This document shows positions 24,079-33,269 of a stretch of 50,757 nt of DNA, in pieces. The position numbers and the translations under genes are program-made. Every line of letters begins with the position of its first letter. Position 1 is the first letter of the stretch. The DNA is from Bacteroidetes bacterium RIFCSPLOWO2_12_FULL_35_15. GTDB lineage: Bacteria; Bacteroidota; Bacteroidia; 2-12-FULL-35-15. The DNA lies in the NCBI GenBank assembly GCA_001769385.1, contig MEPB01000109.1:1-50757 (forward strand). Direction: 5' to 3'. The notes beneath the pieces are model-generated. The model was not told where the DNA came from. It did no database searches and saw only the letters and a program-made list of their open reading frames with translations.

Positions 24079-24921
24079 TTGAAAAAGATCCTTTTCATAT
24101 TTATTATCACCTGGCTTTCAGCACTTACTGCATTTGCTCAACGTCAAAACAAAAAAAGTGCTGAAGTAGGCGTGTTTTTGGGTGGTTCGTATTATCTTGG
24201 TGATATAAATCCTGTTGGACATTTTCTATTCACTAAACCTGCCGGTGGTGCCGTTTTTCGATATAATTTTAATTCTCGTTTATCTGCAAGGGCTAATTTA
24301 CTATTCGGATCTTTTGAAGGACATGATTCCTATTCCGATTCCCCTTCAGCACAGCAACGGAACTTAAGCTTTAAATCGAAAATCACTGAATTCTCAGCAC
24401 AATTAGAATTTAATTTTCTGGATTATAAGATCGGAAACGACAGAAGGAAGTTCTCCCCCTATATGTTTTTTGGAATTGCCGGGTTTAAATTCAACCCTAT
24501 GGGTGAATTGGGAAACGACTGGGTTGCACTTCAGCCATTAGGTACCGAAGGCCAAGGCATTGTTGGTGGAGCATCCAACAGAAAATATAAACTCATTCAA
24601 ATGTCCATTCCTTTTGGAGTTGGAATAAAAACAAACCTTGCAAAAAATATCGGACTTTCATTGGAATGGGGAATGAGAAAAACATTTACCGATTATTTAG
24701 ATGATGTAAGCACACGTTATTACGATCCGGTTAAATTAACGGCTGTTCGTGGTGCAACTGCTGCAAAACTATCGGACCCAAGCATTAATACCGACCCCAA
24801 TTATAGTAATGTGGGAAGACAAAGGGGTAATCCAACAACAAAAGATTGGTATTCATTTGCAGGAGTAGTCTTAACTATAAAATTAAAAGAGCCCCGTGAA
24901 AAATGTCCGGGCGTTAATTAA
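24079..24921 (+). CDS. porG: PorG-like outer-membrane protein (DUF6089)
   Basis: This is a 280-residue precursor from the TTG at 24079. The signal peptide (KKILFIFIITWLSALTAFA) ends before QRQNKKSAEVG. The mature protein reads as a small beta-barrel: AEVGVFLGGSYYLGDINP, repeated alternating strands, and a C-terminal barrel strand (WYSFAGVVLTIKLKE). This family (DUF6089) includes PorG of Porphyromonas gingivalis, an outer-membrane part of the type IX secretion system. From memory, that gene also sits directly before uppS and bamA, as here. Exported proteins with T9SS sorting domains elsewhere in this window show that such a system is present. The TTG start is inferred from the signal peptide and promoter; it could be a little further upstream. 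Confidence 0.75.
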   Translation: MKKILFIFIITWLSALTAFAQRQNKKSAEVGVFLGGSYYLGDINPVGHFLFTKPAGGAVFRYNFNSRLSARANLLFGSFEGHDSYSDSPSAQQRNLSFKSKITEFSAQLEFNFLDYKIGNDRRKFSPYMFFGIAGFKFNPMGELGNDWVALQPLGTEGQGIVGGASNRKYKLIQMSIPFGVGIKTNLAKNIGLSLEWGMRKTFTDYLDDVSTRYYDPVKLTAVRGATAAKLSDPSINTDPNYSNVGRQRGNPTTKDWYSFAGVVLTIKLKEPREKCPGVN

Positions 24922-24954
24922 AAAAATAATTTGTAACGAATCAAAATACTGAAT

Positions 24955-24983
24955 CGTTCTATCAGATAGAACGTTTTATTTTT
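24955..24983 (+). terminator. terminator-like hairpin just before uppS
   Basis: CGTTCTAT (24955-24962) pairs perfectly with ATAGAACG (24966-24973) around CAG, followed by TTTTATTTTT. It ends 3 bp before the uppS ATG at 24987. It would end porG transcription; yet no separate promoter for uppS fits between them, so it may act as an attenuator. Confidence 0.6.
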
Positions 24984-24986
24984 AAA

Positions 24987-25730
24987 ATGAGTTTAAAAGA
25001 AAAAATTAACCCTTCAAAATTACCACAGCATATAGCTATCATTATGGATGGCAATGGACGATGGGCAAAACAAAAAGGGCAAGAACGCATTTTTGGTCAC
25101 GAGAGAGGTGTAAAATCTGTTCGAGAAGCAGTGGAAGCTGCTGCTGAAGTAGGCGTTAAATTTCTTACTCTTTATGCATTCTCCACAGAGAACTGGAACC
25201 GACCGCAGGAAGAAGTGATTGCCTTGATGCAATTGCTTGTACATACCATAAATGCAGAAACAAAAACCTTAAATAAAAACAGCATCCGCCTTCAGGCAAT
25301 TGGCGACTTAAAAAGTTTGCCTACCGATTGTTATAACGAATTACAAGAGGCGATTGAAAACACAAAAAGCAATACACGAATGACATTGGTGCTTGCGTTA
25401 AGCTATAGCTCACGTTGGGAAATTATGAATGCCATAAAGGAAATTGCCCAAGCGGTGGAAAACAAAACACTTTCAGCTGCCGCTATTACCGAAGATACCC
25501 TTAAAGCGCATTTATGCACATCCTCCATTCCTGATCCCGAATTGATGATCCGCACAAGCGGAGAGCACCGCATCAGCAATTTTTTATTATGGCAATTAGC
25601 TTATTCCGAATTATATTTTACTGAAAAACTTTGGCCCGACTTCGGGAAAGAAGATCTGTTTGAAGCAATACTTGATTATCAAAACCGTGAACGCAGATTT
25701 GGAAAAACGAGCGAGCAATTAATTTCTTAA
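24987..25730 (+). CDS. uppS: isoprenyl transferase (undecaprenyl diphosphate synthase)
   Basis: This 247-residue cis-prenyltransferase extends farnesyl-PP with isopentenyl-PP to make the C55 carrier lipid for peptidoglycan and O-antigen assembly. It has HIAIIMDGNGRWAKQKG with the catalytic Asp at 21, GHERGVKSVREAVEAA, LTLYAFSTENWNRP, and near the C-terminus the substrate-binding DPELMIRTSGEHRISNFLLWQLAYSELYF and WPDFGKEDL. The length is standard. bamA starts 5 bp after its stop, so both are on one transcript. Confidence 0.97.
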   Translation: MSLKEKINPSKLPQHIAIIMDGNGRWAKQKGQERIFGHERGVKSVREAVEAAAEVGVKFLTLYAFSTENWNRPQEEVIALMQLLVHTINAETKTLNKNSIRLQAIGDLKSLPTDCYNELQEAIENTKSNTRMTLVLALSYSSRWEIMNAIKEIAQAVENKTLSAAAITEDTLKAHLCTSSIPDPELMIRTSGEHRISNFLLWQLAYSELYFTEKLWPDFGKEDLFEAILDYQNRERRFGKTSEQLIS

Positions 25731-25735
25731 CCCTG

Positions 25736-28471
25736 ATGTATAAAAAATTAGCAGCCCTGTTCTGCCTTTCCATATTATTTTTTACAATAAATGCACAAGA
25801 GATCCAACTTGGCGGACCAGACTCTACCAGCATGGATTTTTCTACTCCCCGCGAATATGAGATCGGTGGAATTACCGTTAGTGGTGCAAATCATTTAGAT
25901 CAAAATGTTCTTATATTATTATCCGGTTTAAGCGTTGGGGATAAAGTACAGGTACCGGGCGAAAAAATTTCGACAGCTATTGAAAACTTATGGAAACAAG
26001 GCCTCTTTGAAGACATAAAAATTACTGCAACAAAAATTTCCGGCTCAACTATTTTCCTGATTATTGAAGTTGAAGAACGTCCGCGCTTATCAAAATTTGC
26101 ATTAAAAGGAATGACCAAAAGTGAAGCGGATGACCTGCGTGAAAAAATAAAATTGATCAAAGGAAAAGTGGTTACCGATGGTATGGTCTCCTCTACTGAA
26201 AACTTGGTGAAAGATTTTTTTGTGGATAAAGCCTATCTCGATGTTAATGTTGATATAAAAAAAGAAAAGGATCCGCAATTTGATAACAGTGTCATACTTT
26301 TTATAAACGTTACGAAAGGGTATAAGGTCCGTGTTAAAGACATTAATTTTATTGGTGCTAAATCAATTGGAACTTTTAAACTTCGCAGAACAGCATTTAA
26401 AGAAACAAAACGCAAACGCTGGTGGAACCCCTTTAATAACGGAAAATTTGATGAAAGCAATTACGAAAAAGACAAAAAAGCGTTCATCGCCAAATACAAT
26501 GGCAAAGGGTTCCGGGATATGCAGATATCAAAAGATTCTATTTATCGTGCTTACTACAAAAAAAGATTAATGCGCGGCAAGCACCTGGTTGCTGCTTACA
26601 AACGAATTGTTCATGGAACACCTATGAACGCTGAGACCTATTACAAGGTCATTAAAAAAAACCCGGTTAAATTCAGGTTGATACAAAGCATTAAAACCTT
26701 TCATATTGTTCGGGATTCAAATTATTACAAACGATTTTTGACTATTGACATGTATGTTTCTGAAGGGAATAAATACTATTTCAGAAACATCAATTGGGTG
26801 GGGAACAGCAAATACACCAGCAAAGACCTGAACAACGTTTTAGGCATAAAAAAAGGCGATGTTTATGATCAGGAAAATCTGGATTCGAAATTATATATGA
26901 ATCAAAATGGCAATGATATCAGCTCTTTGTATATGGATGATGGCTATTTATTTTTCAACATTTCTCCTGTTGAGATAATGGTTACCAATGATTCTATTGA
27001 TCTGGAAATGCGAATTTTTGAAGGAAAACAAGCCACCATCAACAAAGTAACTATTGTTGGAAACACCAAAACAAACGACCATGTTATTTTGCGTGAAATA
27101 CGCACCAAACCGGGCCAGCTGTTCCGCAGATCGGATATCATTCGCTCACAACGGGAATTATCTCAGCTGGGATATTTTGACCCTGAGAAAATGAATGTCA
27201 CACCAACTCCAAATCCTGCCACAGGAACTGTTGATATTGAATATACAGTGGAAGAAAAACCTTCGGATCAAATTGAATTATCGGGTGGTTACGGAAACAA
27301 ACAAGTAGTTGGAACATTAGGTGTTTCATTCAATAATTTTTCTGCAAAGAATTTTTTCAAAAAAGATGCCTGGCGCCCATTGCCATCCGGTGATGGACAA
27401 CGTTTGAGTATTCGCGCCCAATCAAACGGCTTGTACTTTCAATCTTATAATATGTCTTTTACAGAACCATGGTTAGGAGGCAAAAAACCAAATTCACTTA
27501 GTGTAACAGCTTATTATTCGATTCAAACCAATGGACAAAAGAAAACAATAAAATCTGAAGGAGAAAAAATTCCAAATCCTTTACGTCAATCATTGGATAT
27601 TTTTGGTGTTTCTGTTGGTTTAGGTAAACGCTTAAAATGGCCCGATGATTATTTCACTATTTATCATGAGTTAGATTATCAATATTATATTTTAAATAAT
27701 TTCAACTCCATGTTTACTTTTGGAAAAGGGTATTCAAATAATATTTATTACAAAGCTGCCATTCAACGTAATTCACTGCAAGGCAATCCGATCTTTCCTT
27801 CGGGAGGATCACAAATTGCTATAACAGGGCAATGGACACCACCTTATTCTTTATTTAATAATAAAGATTATACAAGTCCGAAGATGACTGACCAGGAACG
27901 CTATAAATATGTTGAATATCAAAAATACAAACTGACAACAACCTTCTATACTCCCATTACAAATAAGAGGGGCTCTGATGGAAAAGAGGCACGTAATTTG
28001 GTATTGCGAACATCAGCAGGTTTTGGATTATTAAGTTCTTATAACAGCAAAGTTGGACAATCCCCTTTTGAGCGTTTTTATTTAGGTGGAAGCGGACTTA
28101 CAGGTTATTCACTTGATGGAAGAGAAATTATTGCACTAAGAGGTTACGATGATCAATCATTATCACCATCAACCGGTGCGGCATTTATTACAAAGTACTC
28201 AATGGAATTAAGATTTCCGGTAACATTAAATCCACAGGCTACTATATTTATACTTGGATTTGCAGAAGCAGGTAATTCATGGGCAAAATCAAAAAACTTT
28301 GACCCGTTTAATGTGTATCGTTCAACAGGAGTTGGAATAAGAGTATTTTTACCAATGTTCGGATTACTTGGATTTGATTACGGATGGAGACTTGATGACG
28401 TACCATCCAATTTAGGAATGCAAAAAGGACAGTTTCACTTTACCATTGGAGCATCCATTGGTGAATTATAG
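25736..28471 (+). CDS. bamA: outer-membrane protein assembly factor BamA
   Basis: This 911-residue precursor inserts beta-barrel proteins into the outer membrane. The signal peptide is residues 1-20. POTRA domains start at IGGITVSGANHLDQNVLILLSG and repeat at VRVKDINFIGAKSIGT, YYFRNINWVGNSKYTSKDLN and ATINKVTIVGNTKTNDHVI. The C-terminal barrel (about 530-911) contains the SEWQL-like lid region equivalent FYLGGSGLTGYSLDGREIIALRGYD and ends in a barrel strand. Between POTRA 2 and 3 lies an extra Lys/Arg-rich segment of roughly 55-60 residues (about 268-330: YYKKRLMRGK...HGTPMNAETYYKVIKK) that I do not recognise from typical BamA proteins. The gene sits between uppS and two skp genes, the usual Bacteroidota order. 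Confidence 0.95.
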   Translation: MYKKLAALFCLSILFFTINAQEIQLGGPDSTSMDFSTPREYEIGGITVSGANHLDQNVLILLSGLSVGDKVQVPGEKISTAIENLWKQGLFEDIKITATKISGSTIFLIIEVEERPRLSKFALKGMTKSEADDLREKIKLIKGKVVTDGMVSSTENLVKDFFVDKAYLDVNVDIKKEKDPQFDNSVILFINVTKGYKVRVKDINFIGAKSIGTFKLRRTAFKETKRKRWWNPFNNGKFDESNYEKDKKAFIAKYNGKGFRDMQISKDSIYRAYYKKRLMRGKHLVAAYKRIVHGTPMNAETYYKVIKKNPVKFRLIQSIKTFHIVRDSNYYKRFLTIDMYVSEGNKYYFRNINWVGNSKYTSKDLNNVLGIKKGDVYDQENLDSKLYMNQNGNDISSLYMDDGYLFFNISPVEIMVTNDSIDLEMRIFEGKQATINKVTIVGNTKTNDHVILREIRTKPGQLFRRSDIIRSQRELSQLGYFDPEKMNVTPTPNPATGTVDIEYTVEEKPSDQIELSGGYGNKQVVGTLGVSFNNFSAKNFFKKDAWRPLPSGDGQRLSIRAQSNGLYFQSYNMSFTEPWLGGKKPNSLSVTAYYSIQTNGQKKTIKSEGEKIPNPLRQSLDIFGVSVGLGKRLKWPDDYFTIYHELDYQYYILNNFNSMFTFGKGYSNNIYYKAAIQRNSLQGNPIFPSGGSQIAITGQWTPPYSLFNNKDYTSPKMTDQERYKYVEYQKYKLTTTFYTPITNKRGSDGKEARNLVLRTSAGFGLLSSYNSKVGQSPFERFYLGGSGLTGYSLDGREIIALRGYDDQSLSPSTGAAFITKYSMELRFPVTLNPQATIFILGFAEAGNSWAKSKNFDPFNVYRSTGVGIRVFLPMFGLLGFDYGWRLDDVPSNLGMQKGQFHFTIGASIGEL

Positions 28472-28530
28472 AAATTTACTAAATTCGCCTCACATTTAGC
28501 AGTTTGAATAATTACTAAACAAAAGCAAAA

Positions 28531-29091
28531 ATGAAAAAAATAATTTTAATTCTAGCCCTGGTGCTTGCCACAAGTGCAGCAACATTCGCTCAGGCACAAA
28601 AAATCGCTTATGTTGACACAGAATACATCCTGGGCCAGATACCGGAATACAAAGCTGCGCAGGCTGAATTAGACAAAACATCTATTCAATGGCAAAAAGA
28701 AATTGAAGCAAAATATGCAGAAATTGATAAAATGTACAAAGCTTATCAGGCTGAACAAATTTTGCTTACAGAAGATATGAAAAAGAAGCGCGAAGCAGAT
28801 ATTGTTTCAAAAGAAAAAGAAGCAAAAGACTTACAAAAACAACGCTTTGGGGTGGATGGCGAATTATTCAAAAAACGTCAGGAGTTAGTAAAACCTATTC
28901 AGGACAAAGTTTACAATGCAATTAAAGCGGTTGCAGAAAAAGGCGGCTATGCCATCATATTTGATAAGGCAAGCGATCTGACAATGCTTTATGCAAATTC
29001 AAAATTTGACAAAAGCGATGACGTATTGGAAAACTTAGGATATAAAACAGGAAGTTCAGGAACAAAAACAGGATCAGGAACTAAAAAATAA
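28531..29091 (+). CDS. Skp/OmpH-family periplasmic chaperone, copy 1
   Basis: This is a 186-residue precursor with signal peptide to about residue 20 (ATSAATFAQA), then QKIAYVDTEYILGQIPEYK, the conserved OmpH start. A long charged coiled coil (about 42-120) forms the arms, and KGGYAIIFDKASDLTMLYANSKFDKSDDVLENLGYK closes the body. A Gly/Thr/Lys-rich tail follows. Skp trimers hold unfolded outer-membrane proteins on their way to BamA, encoded immediately upstream. A second copy follows; tandem skp genes are common in this phylum. Confidence 0.93.
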   Translation: MKKIILILALVLATSAATFAQAQKIAYVDTEYILGQIPEYKAAQAELDKTSIQWQKEIEAKYAEIDKMYKAYQAEQILLTEDMKKKREADIVSKEKEAKDLQKQRFGVDGELFKKRQELVKPIQDKVYNAIKAVAEKGGYAIIFDKASDLTMLYANSKFDKSDDVLENLGYKTGSSGTKTGSGTKK

Positions 29092-29146
29092 TTAATAAAT
29101 AATTTATACTTTTACCAAAATTTTATAAACCAAATAAATAATCAAG

Positions 29147-29692
29147 ATGAAGAATACTTTTAAATTAATAGTAGTTGGGATTGCAGTTATGCTAATTTCA
29201 TTTTCAGCAAATGCACAAAAAATTGCCCATATAAATTTAGATTCGTTAATAACCTTAATGCCGGAATCAAAAACTGCGCAATTAGCTGTTCAGGATTATT
29301 CTAAACAATTACAGGATCAGGTTACTGCAATGCAAACCGAATTACAAACTAAATACGAAGAATATCAGGCAAAATCAAAAGATATGCCTGAGGTAGTTCG
29401 TGCTGCTAAAGAAAAAGAATTAAATGATCTGAATCAACGTATTCAGGATTTCCAACAACAGGCACAAACTGATTATCAAAAGAAAAGCGCTGAACTTTCA
29501 AAACCTGTTTATGAAAAAGCAAAAAGGGCAATTGACCAAGTTGCAAAAGATGCCGGTTATAAATACGTTTTAGATACAAGCACCGGTTTAGTTTTATATA
29601 TGGAGCCCTCTGAAGATATTATCGGAATGGTAATAAAAAAGCTTGGAATCACTATTCCTCCTGCAAATACACCTGTTCCTCCTAAAAAATAA
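29147..29692 (+). CDS. Skp/OmpH-family periplasmic chaperone, copy 2
   Basis: This is a 181-residue precursor with signal peptide MKNTFKLIVVGIAVMLISFSANA, then QKIAHINLDSLITLMPESKTAQ. The coiled-coil arms (about 45-125) are rich in Gln (LQDQVTAMQTELQTKYEEYQAK). The C-terminal body DAGYKYVLDTSTGLVLYMEPSEDIIGMVIKKLGI is conserved with copy 1, and a Pro-rich tail ends the protein. A very strong terminator follows 15 bp after the stop, so the skp pair ends the bamA transcript. Confidence 0.93.
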   Translation: MKNTFKLIVVGIAVMLISFSANAQKIAHINLDSLITLMPESKTAQLAVQDYSKQLQDQVTAMQTELQTKYEEYQAKSKDMPEVVRAAKEKELNDLNQRIQDFQQQAQTDYQKKSAELSKPVYEKAKRAIDQVAKDAGYKYVLDTSTGLVLYMEPSEDIIGMVIKKLGITIPPANTPVPPKK

Positions 29693-29707
29693 ATTCAATA
29701 TTTTCCT

Positions 29708-29762
29708 GAAAACTCCTGTTTCCTCCTGATAACTATCAGGAGGAAACAGGAGTTTTCTTTTT
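29708..29762 (+). terminator. strong intrinsic terminator after the skp pair
   Basis: A perfect 24-bp stem pairs 29708-29731 with 29734-29757 around a 2-nt centre (AC), followed by a T-rich tract. The left half starts GAAAACTCCTG and the right half ends CAGGAGTTTTC. This is the clearest terminator in the window and ends the uppS-bamA-skp-skp transcript. Confidence 0.92.
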
Positions 29763-29768
29763 ATTTAT

Positions 29769-29776
29769 TACTTTTG
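29769..29776 (+). promoter_or_regulatory. TAnnTTTG -7 element for murI
   Basis: TACTTTTG matches the -7 consensus and lies 28 bp upstream of the GTG start of murI, just after the terminator. Confidence 0.45.
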
Positions 29777-29804
29777 ATTTAAAGTATATAACAAAAACAT
29801 TTTC

Positions 29805-30635
29805 GTGAACGATTCGAAAAAAAAACCAATTGGCGTATTTGATTCCGGCTATGGAGGCCTTACTGTTTTAAAAGAAATTGTTAAACAATTGCCGGAATAT
29901 GATTATGTGTATCTGGGTGATAATGCCCGTGCACCTTATGGCACACGTTCTTTTGAAACTGTTTACGAATATACATTAGAATGTGTCCAGCAACTATTTG
30001 ATATGGGTTGCGAATTGGTGGTGCTGGCTTGTAATACAGCTTCTGCAAAAGCTTTGCGTACCATTCAACAAAAAGACCTGCCAAAAATAGCACCCCATAA
30101 AAGAGTATTAGGCGTGATTCGCCCAACAACTGAAATTGTTGGGAACTATACAAAAACAGGTCATGTTGGAGTTTTAGGAACAACAGGGACAATTAATTCA
30201 AATTCGTATCCCATCGAGATCGCAAAATTTTTTCCTCAACTTATTGTCCACCAGGAAGCTTGTCCGATGTGGGTCCCCTTAATTGAAAACAACGAATTTG
30301 AAAGTGAAGGGGCCGATTTTTTTATCCGCCAAAATCTGGATCATCTCTTAAAAAAAGATACTGAAATTGATACGATCATTCTTGGTTGTACCCATTATCC
30401 CTTACTTATTAATAAGATCAAAAAATTATTGCCTCCAAACATCACTTTACTTTCGCAAGGAGAAATTGTTGGAAAAAGTTTAGTCGATTATTTACACAGG
30501 CACCCTGAAATAGAACAAAAATGCAGTAAAGGAGGAAACACAGCGTTTTTTACAACTGATTCCCCTGAAAATTTTGATACCGCTGCAAGCATATTTTATG
30601 GAAAACCATTGCATTCCAAACATTTAGCCTTATAA
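29805..30635 (+). CDS. murI: glutamate racemase
   Basis: This 276-residue enzyme supplies D-glutamate for peptidoglycan. The N-terminus IGVFDSGYGGLTVLKEI, DNARAPYGTRSFETV, the first catalytic Cys76 in LACNTASAKALR, and the second, Cys195, in LGCTHYPLL are all present. The start is GTG at 29805, read from conserved spacing to FDSG. It follows the envelope-assembly genes, with its own terminator upstream and a promoter-like element, so it is transcribed separately. Confidence 0.96.
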   Translation: MNDSKKKPIGVFDSGYGGLTVLKEIVKQLPEYDYVYLGDNARAPYGTRSFETVYEYTLECVQQLFDMGCELVVLACNTASAKALRTIQQKDLPKIAPHKRVLGVIRPTTEIVGNYTKTGHVGVLGTTGTINSNSYPIEIAKFFPQLIVHQEACPMWVPLIENNEFESEGADFFIRQNLDHLLKKDTEIDTIILGCTHYPLLINKIKKLLPPNITLLSQGEIVGKSLVDYLHRHPEIEQKCSKGGNTAFFTTDSPENFDTAASIFYGKPLHSKHLAL

Positions 30636-30679
30636 ATTCTTAATGCAATTTATTCCCTCTTTTTTCGTTTCCATTTAGT

Positions 30680-32254
30680 ATGATGAAATCATTACTTCCT
30701 GAAAAATATCATCAGTCTATATATATTTTCGCACTGGCTCTCTTGGTGATCGGGATGCCGCTATCAAAATTTTTAATGAGCCTGGCTCAAATTATTTTAG
30801 TGGGCAACTGGGTTCTGGAAGGAAATATTAAAAATAAACTCATTAGCTTTTGGAAAAACAAACCTGCTGTCATTTTATCTTCCTTATTGTTATTGCATTT
30901 CATAGGTCTGATTTATACTTCCGATCTTAATTATGCCTTTAAAGACATTCGCATAAAAGGACCCTTGTTAATTCTTCCATTAATTCTTTCAACTTCTAAA
31001 CCGCTATCCAAAGAACTATTCGAATGGGTTTTGAAAGCTTTTGTTGCATCCATTATCCTTGGAACAATAATCAGCATGTTAATTTTAAATGACATTATTC
31101 CCCGTCAGGTTGTAGATGTCAGAAACGTTTCTATTTTTATTTCGCACATCCGTTTTGCATTACTTATTTGTGTTGCCATTTTTGTTTCCGCCTATTTCTT
31201 TTTCCAATCTCCTAATAGCACAAAAAAATATGTCTGGGTTGCGATCATTGTTTGGTTAATTGCGTTTTTAATTATAATGGAATCTTTAACAGGATTGGCT
31301 ACGCTGGCAATTGCAATTTTTATTATTGGGGTCTATTTTGTTTTAAAACTCAAAAAACAATTCTATAAATATGCTTTCTTTACACTTATAGCAGCAGGTA
31401 TTGCAAGTACGTATATATTCATTAATTCAGAAATAAATAAAATCAACAATCATGTTGAAAAGATTAATTTAAATGAATTGATCAATTACACTTCCAAAGG
31501 GAATTTATATGTACACAACCTTACCAGTAATCTATATGAAAATGGAAATTTAATTTGGATCTATATCTGTGAGCCGGAGCTTGAACAATCCTGGAACGCG
31601 AGAAGCACTATACCTTACAATTCAAAAGATTTGAAAGGAAATGAGTTGCATTTTACACTTATTCGTTTTTTAAGTTCAAAAGGGTTAAGAAAAGATGCGG
31701 ATGCAGTTAACTCATTGACAGTTGAAGAAATTAAAGCTATTGAGCGGGGAGCGCCCAACGTAAATTATATGAATGTAAGTAGTTTACGGGGACGACTTTA
31801 TTCGACACTTTGGGAAATAAAAGAATATAAAAAAGATGGAGATGCAAATGGACATTCCCTTGCACAGCGTTTTGAATATTGGAAAGCATCAATTGGAATC
31901 ATTAAAGAAAATTTACTTTTCGGAGTTGGGACAGGTGATATCCAGCAATCATTTGATGAGTATTATGTAAAAACAAATTCTATATTAAAAAAAGAATTAC
32001 GACTTCGTTCACACAATCAATATTTATCAATTACAGTTGCCTTCGGAATAATTGGTTTGCTGTGGTTTTTGATCACTTTATTTTATCCAATGTTAAAACA
32101 AAAAAAGATGTTTGATTTTTTATACATCTCATTTTTTATCATTGCACTGATCTCATTTTTTACGGAAGACACTCTTGAAACACAAGCTGGTGTTACATTT
32201 TACGCATTTTTCAATTCCATTTTCTTATTTCTTCAACCTCAAAAAGAAGATTAA
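30680..32254 (+). CDS. O-antigen ligase / polymerase-like membrane protein (WaaL/Wzy superfamily)
   Basis: This 524-residue polytopic protein has about ten membrane helices: clusters at about 15-35, 60-80, 95-115, 120-145, 165-185, 195-225 and 235-255, then a large soluble loop (about 260-410), then helices near 445-510. The loop motif RFEYWKASIGIIKENLLFGVGTGD is the typical ligase/polymerase signature with its conserved Arg and Gly residues, followed by SHNQYLSITVAFGIIGLLWF. Such proteins attach or polymerise undecaprenyl-linked glycans. Two glycosyltransferases run in from the other side and its stop overlaps the last gene's stop by 4 bp. Whether it acts on LPS or another surface glycan cannot be told. 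Confidence 0.87.
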   Translation: MMKSLLPEKYHQSIYIFALALLVIGMPLSKFLMSLAQIILVGNWVLEGNIKNKLISFWKNKPAVILSSLLLLHFIGLIYTSDLNYAFKDIRIKGPLLILPLILSTSKPLSKELFEWVLKAFVASIILGTIISMLILNDIIPRQVVDVRNVSIFISHIRFALLICVAIFVSAYFFFQSPNSTKKYVWVAIIVWLIAFLIIMESLTGLATLAIAIFIIGVYFVLKLKKQFYKYAFFTLIAAGIASTYIFINSEINKINNHVEKINLNELINYTSKGNLYVHNLTSNLYENGNLIWIYICEPELEQSWNARSTIPYNSKDLKGNELHFTLIRFLSSKGLRKDADAVNSLTVEEIKAIERGAPNVNYMNVSSLRGRLYSTLWEIKEYKKDGDANGHSLAQRFEYWKASIGIIKENLLFGVGTGDIQQSFDEYYVKTNSILKKELRLRSHNQYLSITVAFGIIGLLWFLITLFYPMLKQKKMFDFLYISFFIIALISFFTEDTLETQAGVTFYAFFNSIFLFLQPQKED

Positions 32255-33267
32255 CTTACAAGAAGTTTTGCTATTTCGGTGGCTGAAATTTCATTCATGC
32301 ACAAGCAATTTTGAGGATTTTTTTTACAGTCATTACATAATTTATCCACACAAACATAGTATGCTTTTTTTCCAATCGGCTGCCAGCGTCCCGGATGCAT
32401 TGGTTTAATCGGAGGATAAATACCGATCGCGCCAATGCCGGCCGCAGCAGCAATATGCAATGGTCCTGTACTTGCAGCCACTAAAAAATCAACGTTACCA
32501 ATAAATGCAATAAATTCCTCCAGGGAAAATTTTCCGGTAATATCCACAACATGTGTTGGCAACGATTTTATCCAATCGGAAAGAATAACTTTTTCTTTGT
32601 CGGTACCGCTTATAAAAATTTTATATTTTTCAGGGGGCAATAACTGAATCAACGCGCTGTAATTTTTCAAACTCCATTCACGAGCACTGGCATTTGATTT
32701 TGGGTGCAGTATCACATTGGTTTTAGTGGCATCAATCAATGCAAGAGAGGCACTATTTAAAGAAGGAATTTTTATAAAGCCAATATAGTTTGCCAGTTCC
32801 TTCAAGTCCGGAATAGTATTTATTCCCAACGGACCTAATAATTTGCAATTCAATTGAGCCTCATGCAAAGTAGAATTTTTTCGACTCAACTTTACTAATT
32901 TGTTTACGTTTCCCCAATGGAACAAACGATTGGTGGTTCCTATCCGATTTTTTATTTTTGCTTTCTTAGCAAGCTGCGCAATTCGTTTATTCGGAAAGAC
33001 GTGAACCAGTGTATCTGCATTTAATGTCCTGAGTTTTTCTATTGCAGCTGTGTCTTCTAACTTCAATAGTTCATCCGCATTTACAAACTCATCAACAAAT
33101 TCACAACAATTAATAATTGCTTGTGTATAGGTTCGTCCTAAGAAAATAATTTTTGCATCCGGAAAATGTTTTTTAATTAATCCACAAACCGGCAGTGTTA
33201 AGATCACATCACCAATGGCATCGGTACGACTAATGATAATACGTTTTATGTCAGGAGTAGAACTCAC
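32251..33267 (-). CDS. glycosyltransferase family 9 (heptosyltransferase-like)
   Basis: This 338-residue GT-B enzyme resembles lipopolysaccharide core heptosyltransferases. It has the N-terminal IIISRTDAIGDVILTLPVCGLIKK and IIFLGRTYTQAI, and the second-domain NVILHPKSNASAREWSLKNYSALIQLL and VAASTGPLHIAAAAGIGAIGIYPPIKPMHPGRWQPIG that contact the sugar nucleotide. A cluster of four cysteines near the C-terminus (CVDKLCNDCKKNPQNCLC) could bind metal and is common in this family. The start is a GTG at 33265-33267. The gene begins 2 bp after its upstream neighbour's stop, so the two are translationally linked. Confidence 0.92.
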   Translation of the reverse strand: MSSTPDIKRIIISRTDAIGDVILTLPVCGLIKKHFPDAKIIFLGRTYTQAIINCCEFVDEFVNADELLKLEDTAAIEKLRTLNADTLVHVFPNKRIAQLAKKAKIKNRIGTTNRLFHWGNVNKLVKLSRKNSTLHEAQLNCKLLGPLGINTIPDLKELANYIGFIKIPSLNSASLALIDATKTNVILHPKSNASAREWSLKNYSALIQLLPPEKYKIFISGTDKEKVILSDWIKSLPTHVVDITGKFSLEEFIAFIGNVDFLVAASTGPLHIAAAAGIGAIGIYPPIKPMHPGRWQPIGKKAYYVCVDKLCNDCKKNPQNCLCMNEISATEIAKLLVS

Positions 33268-33269
33268 GT

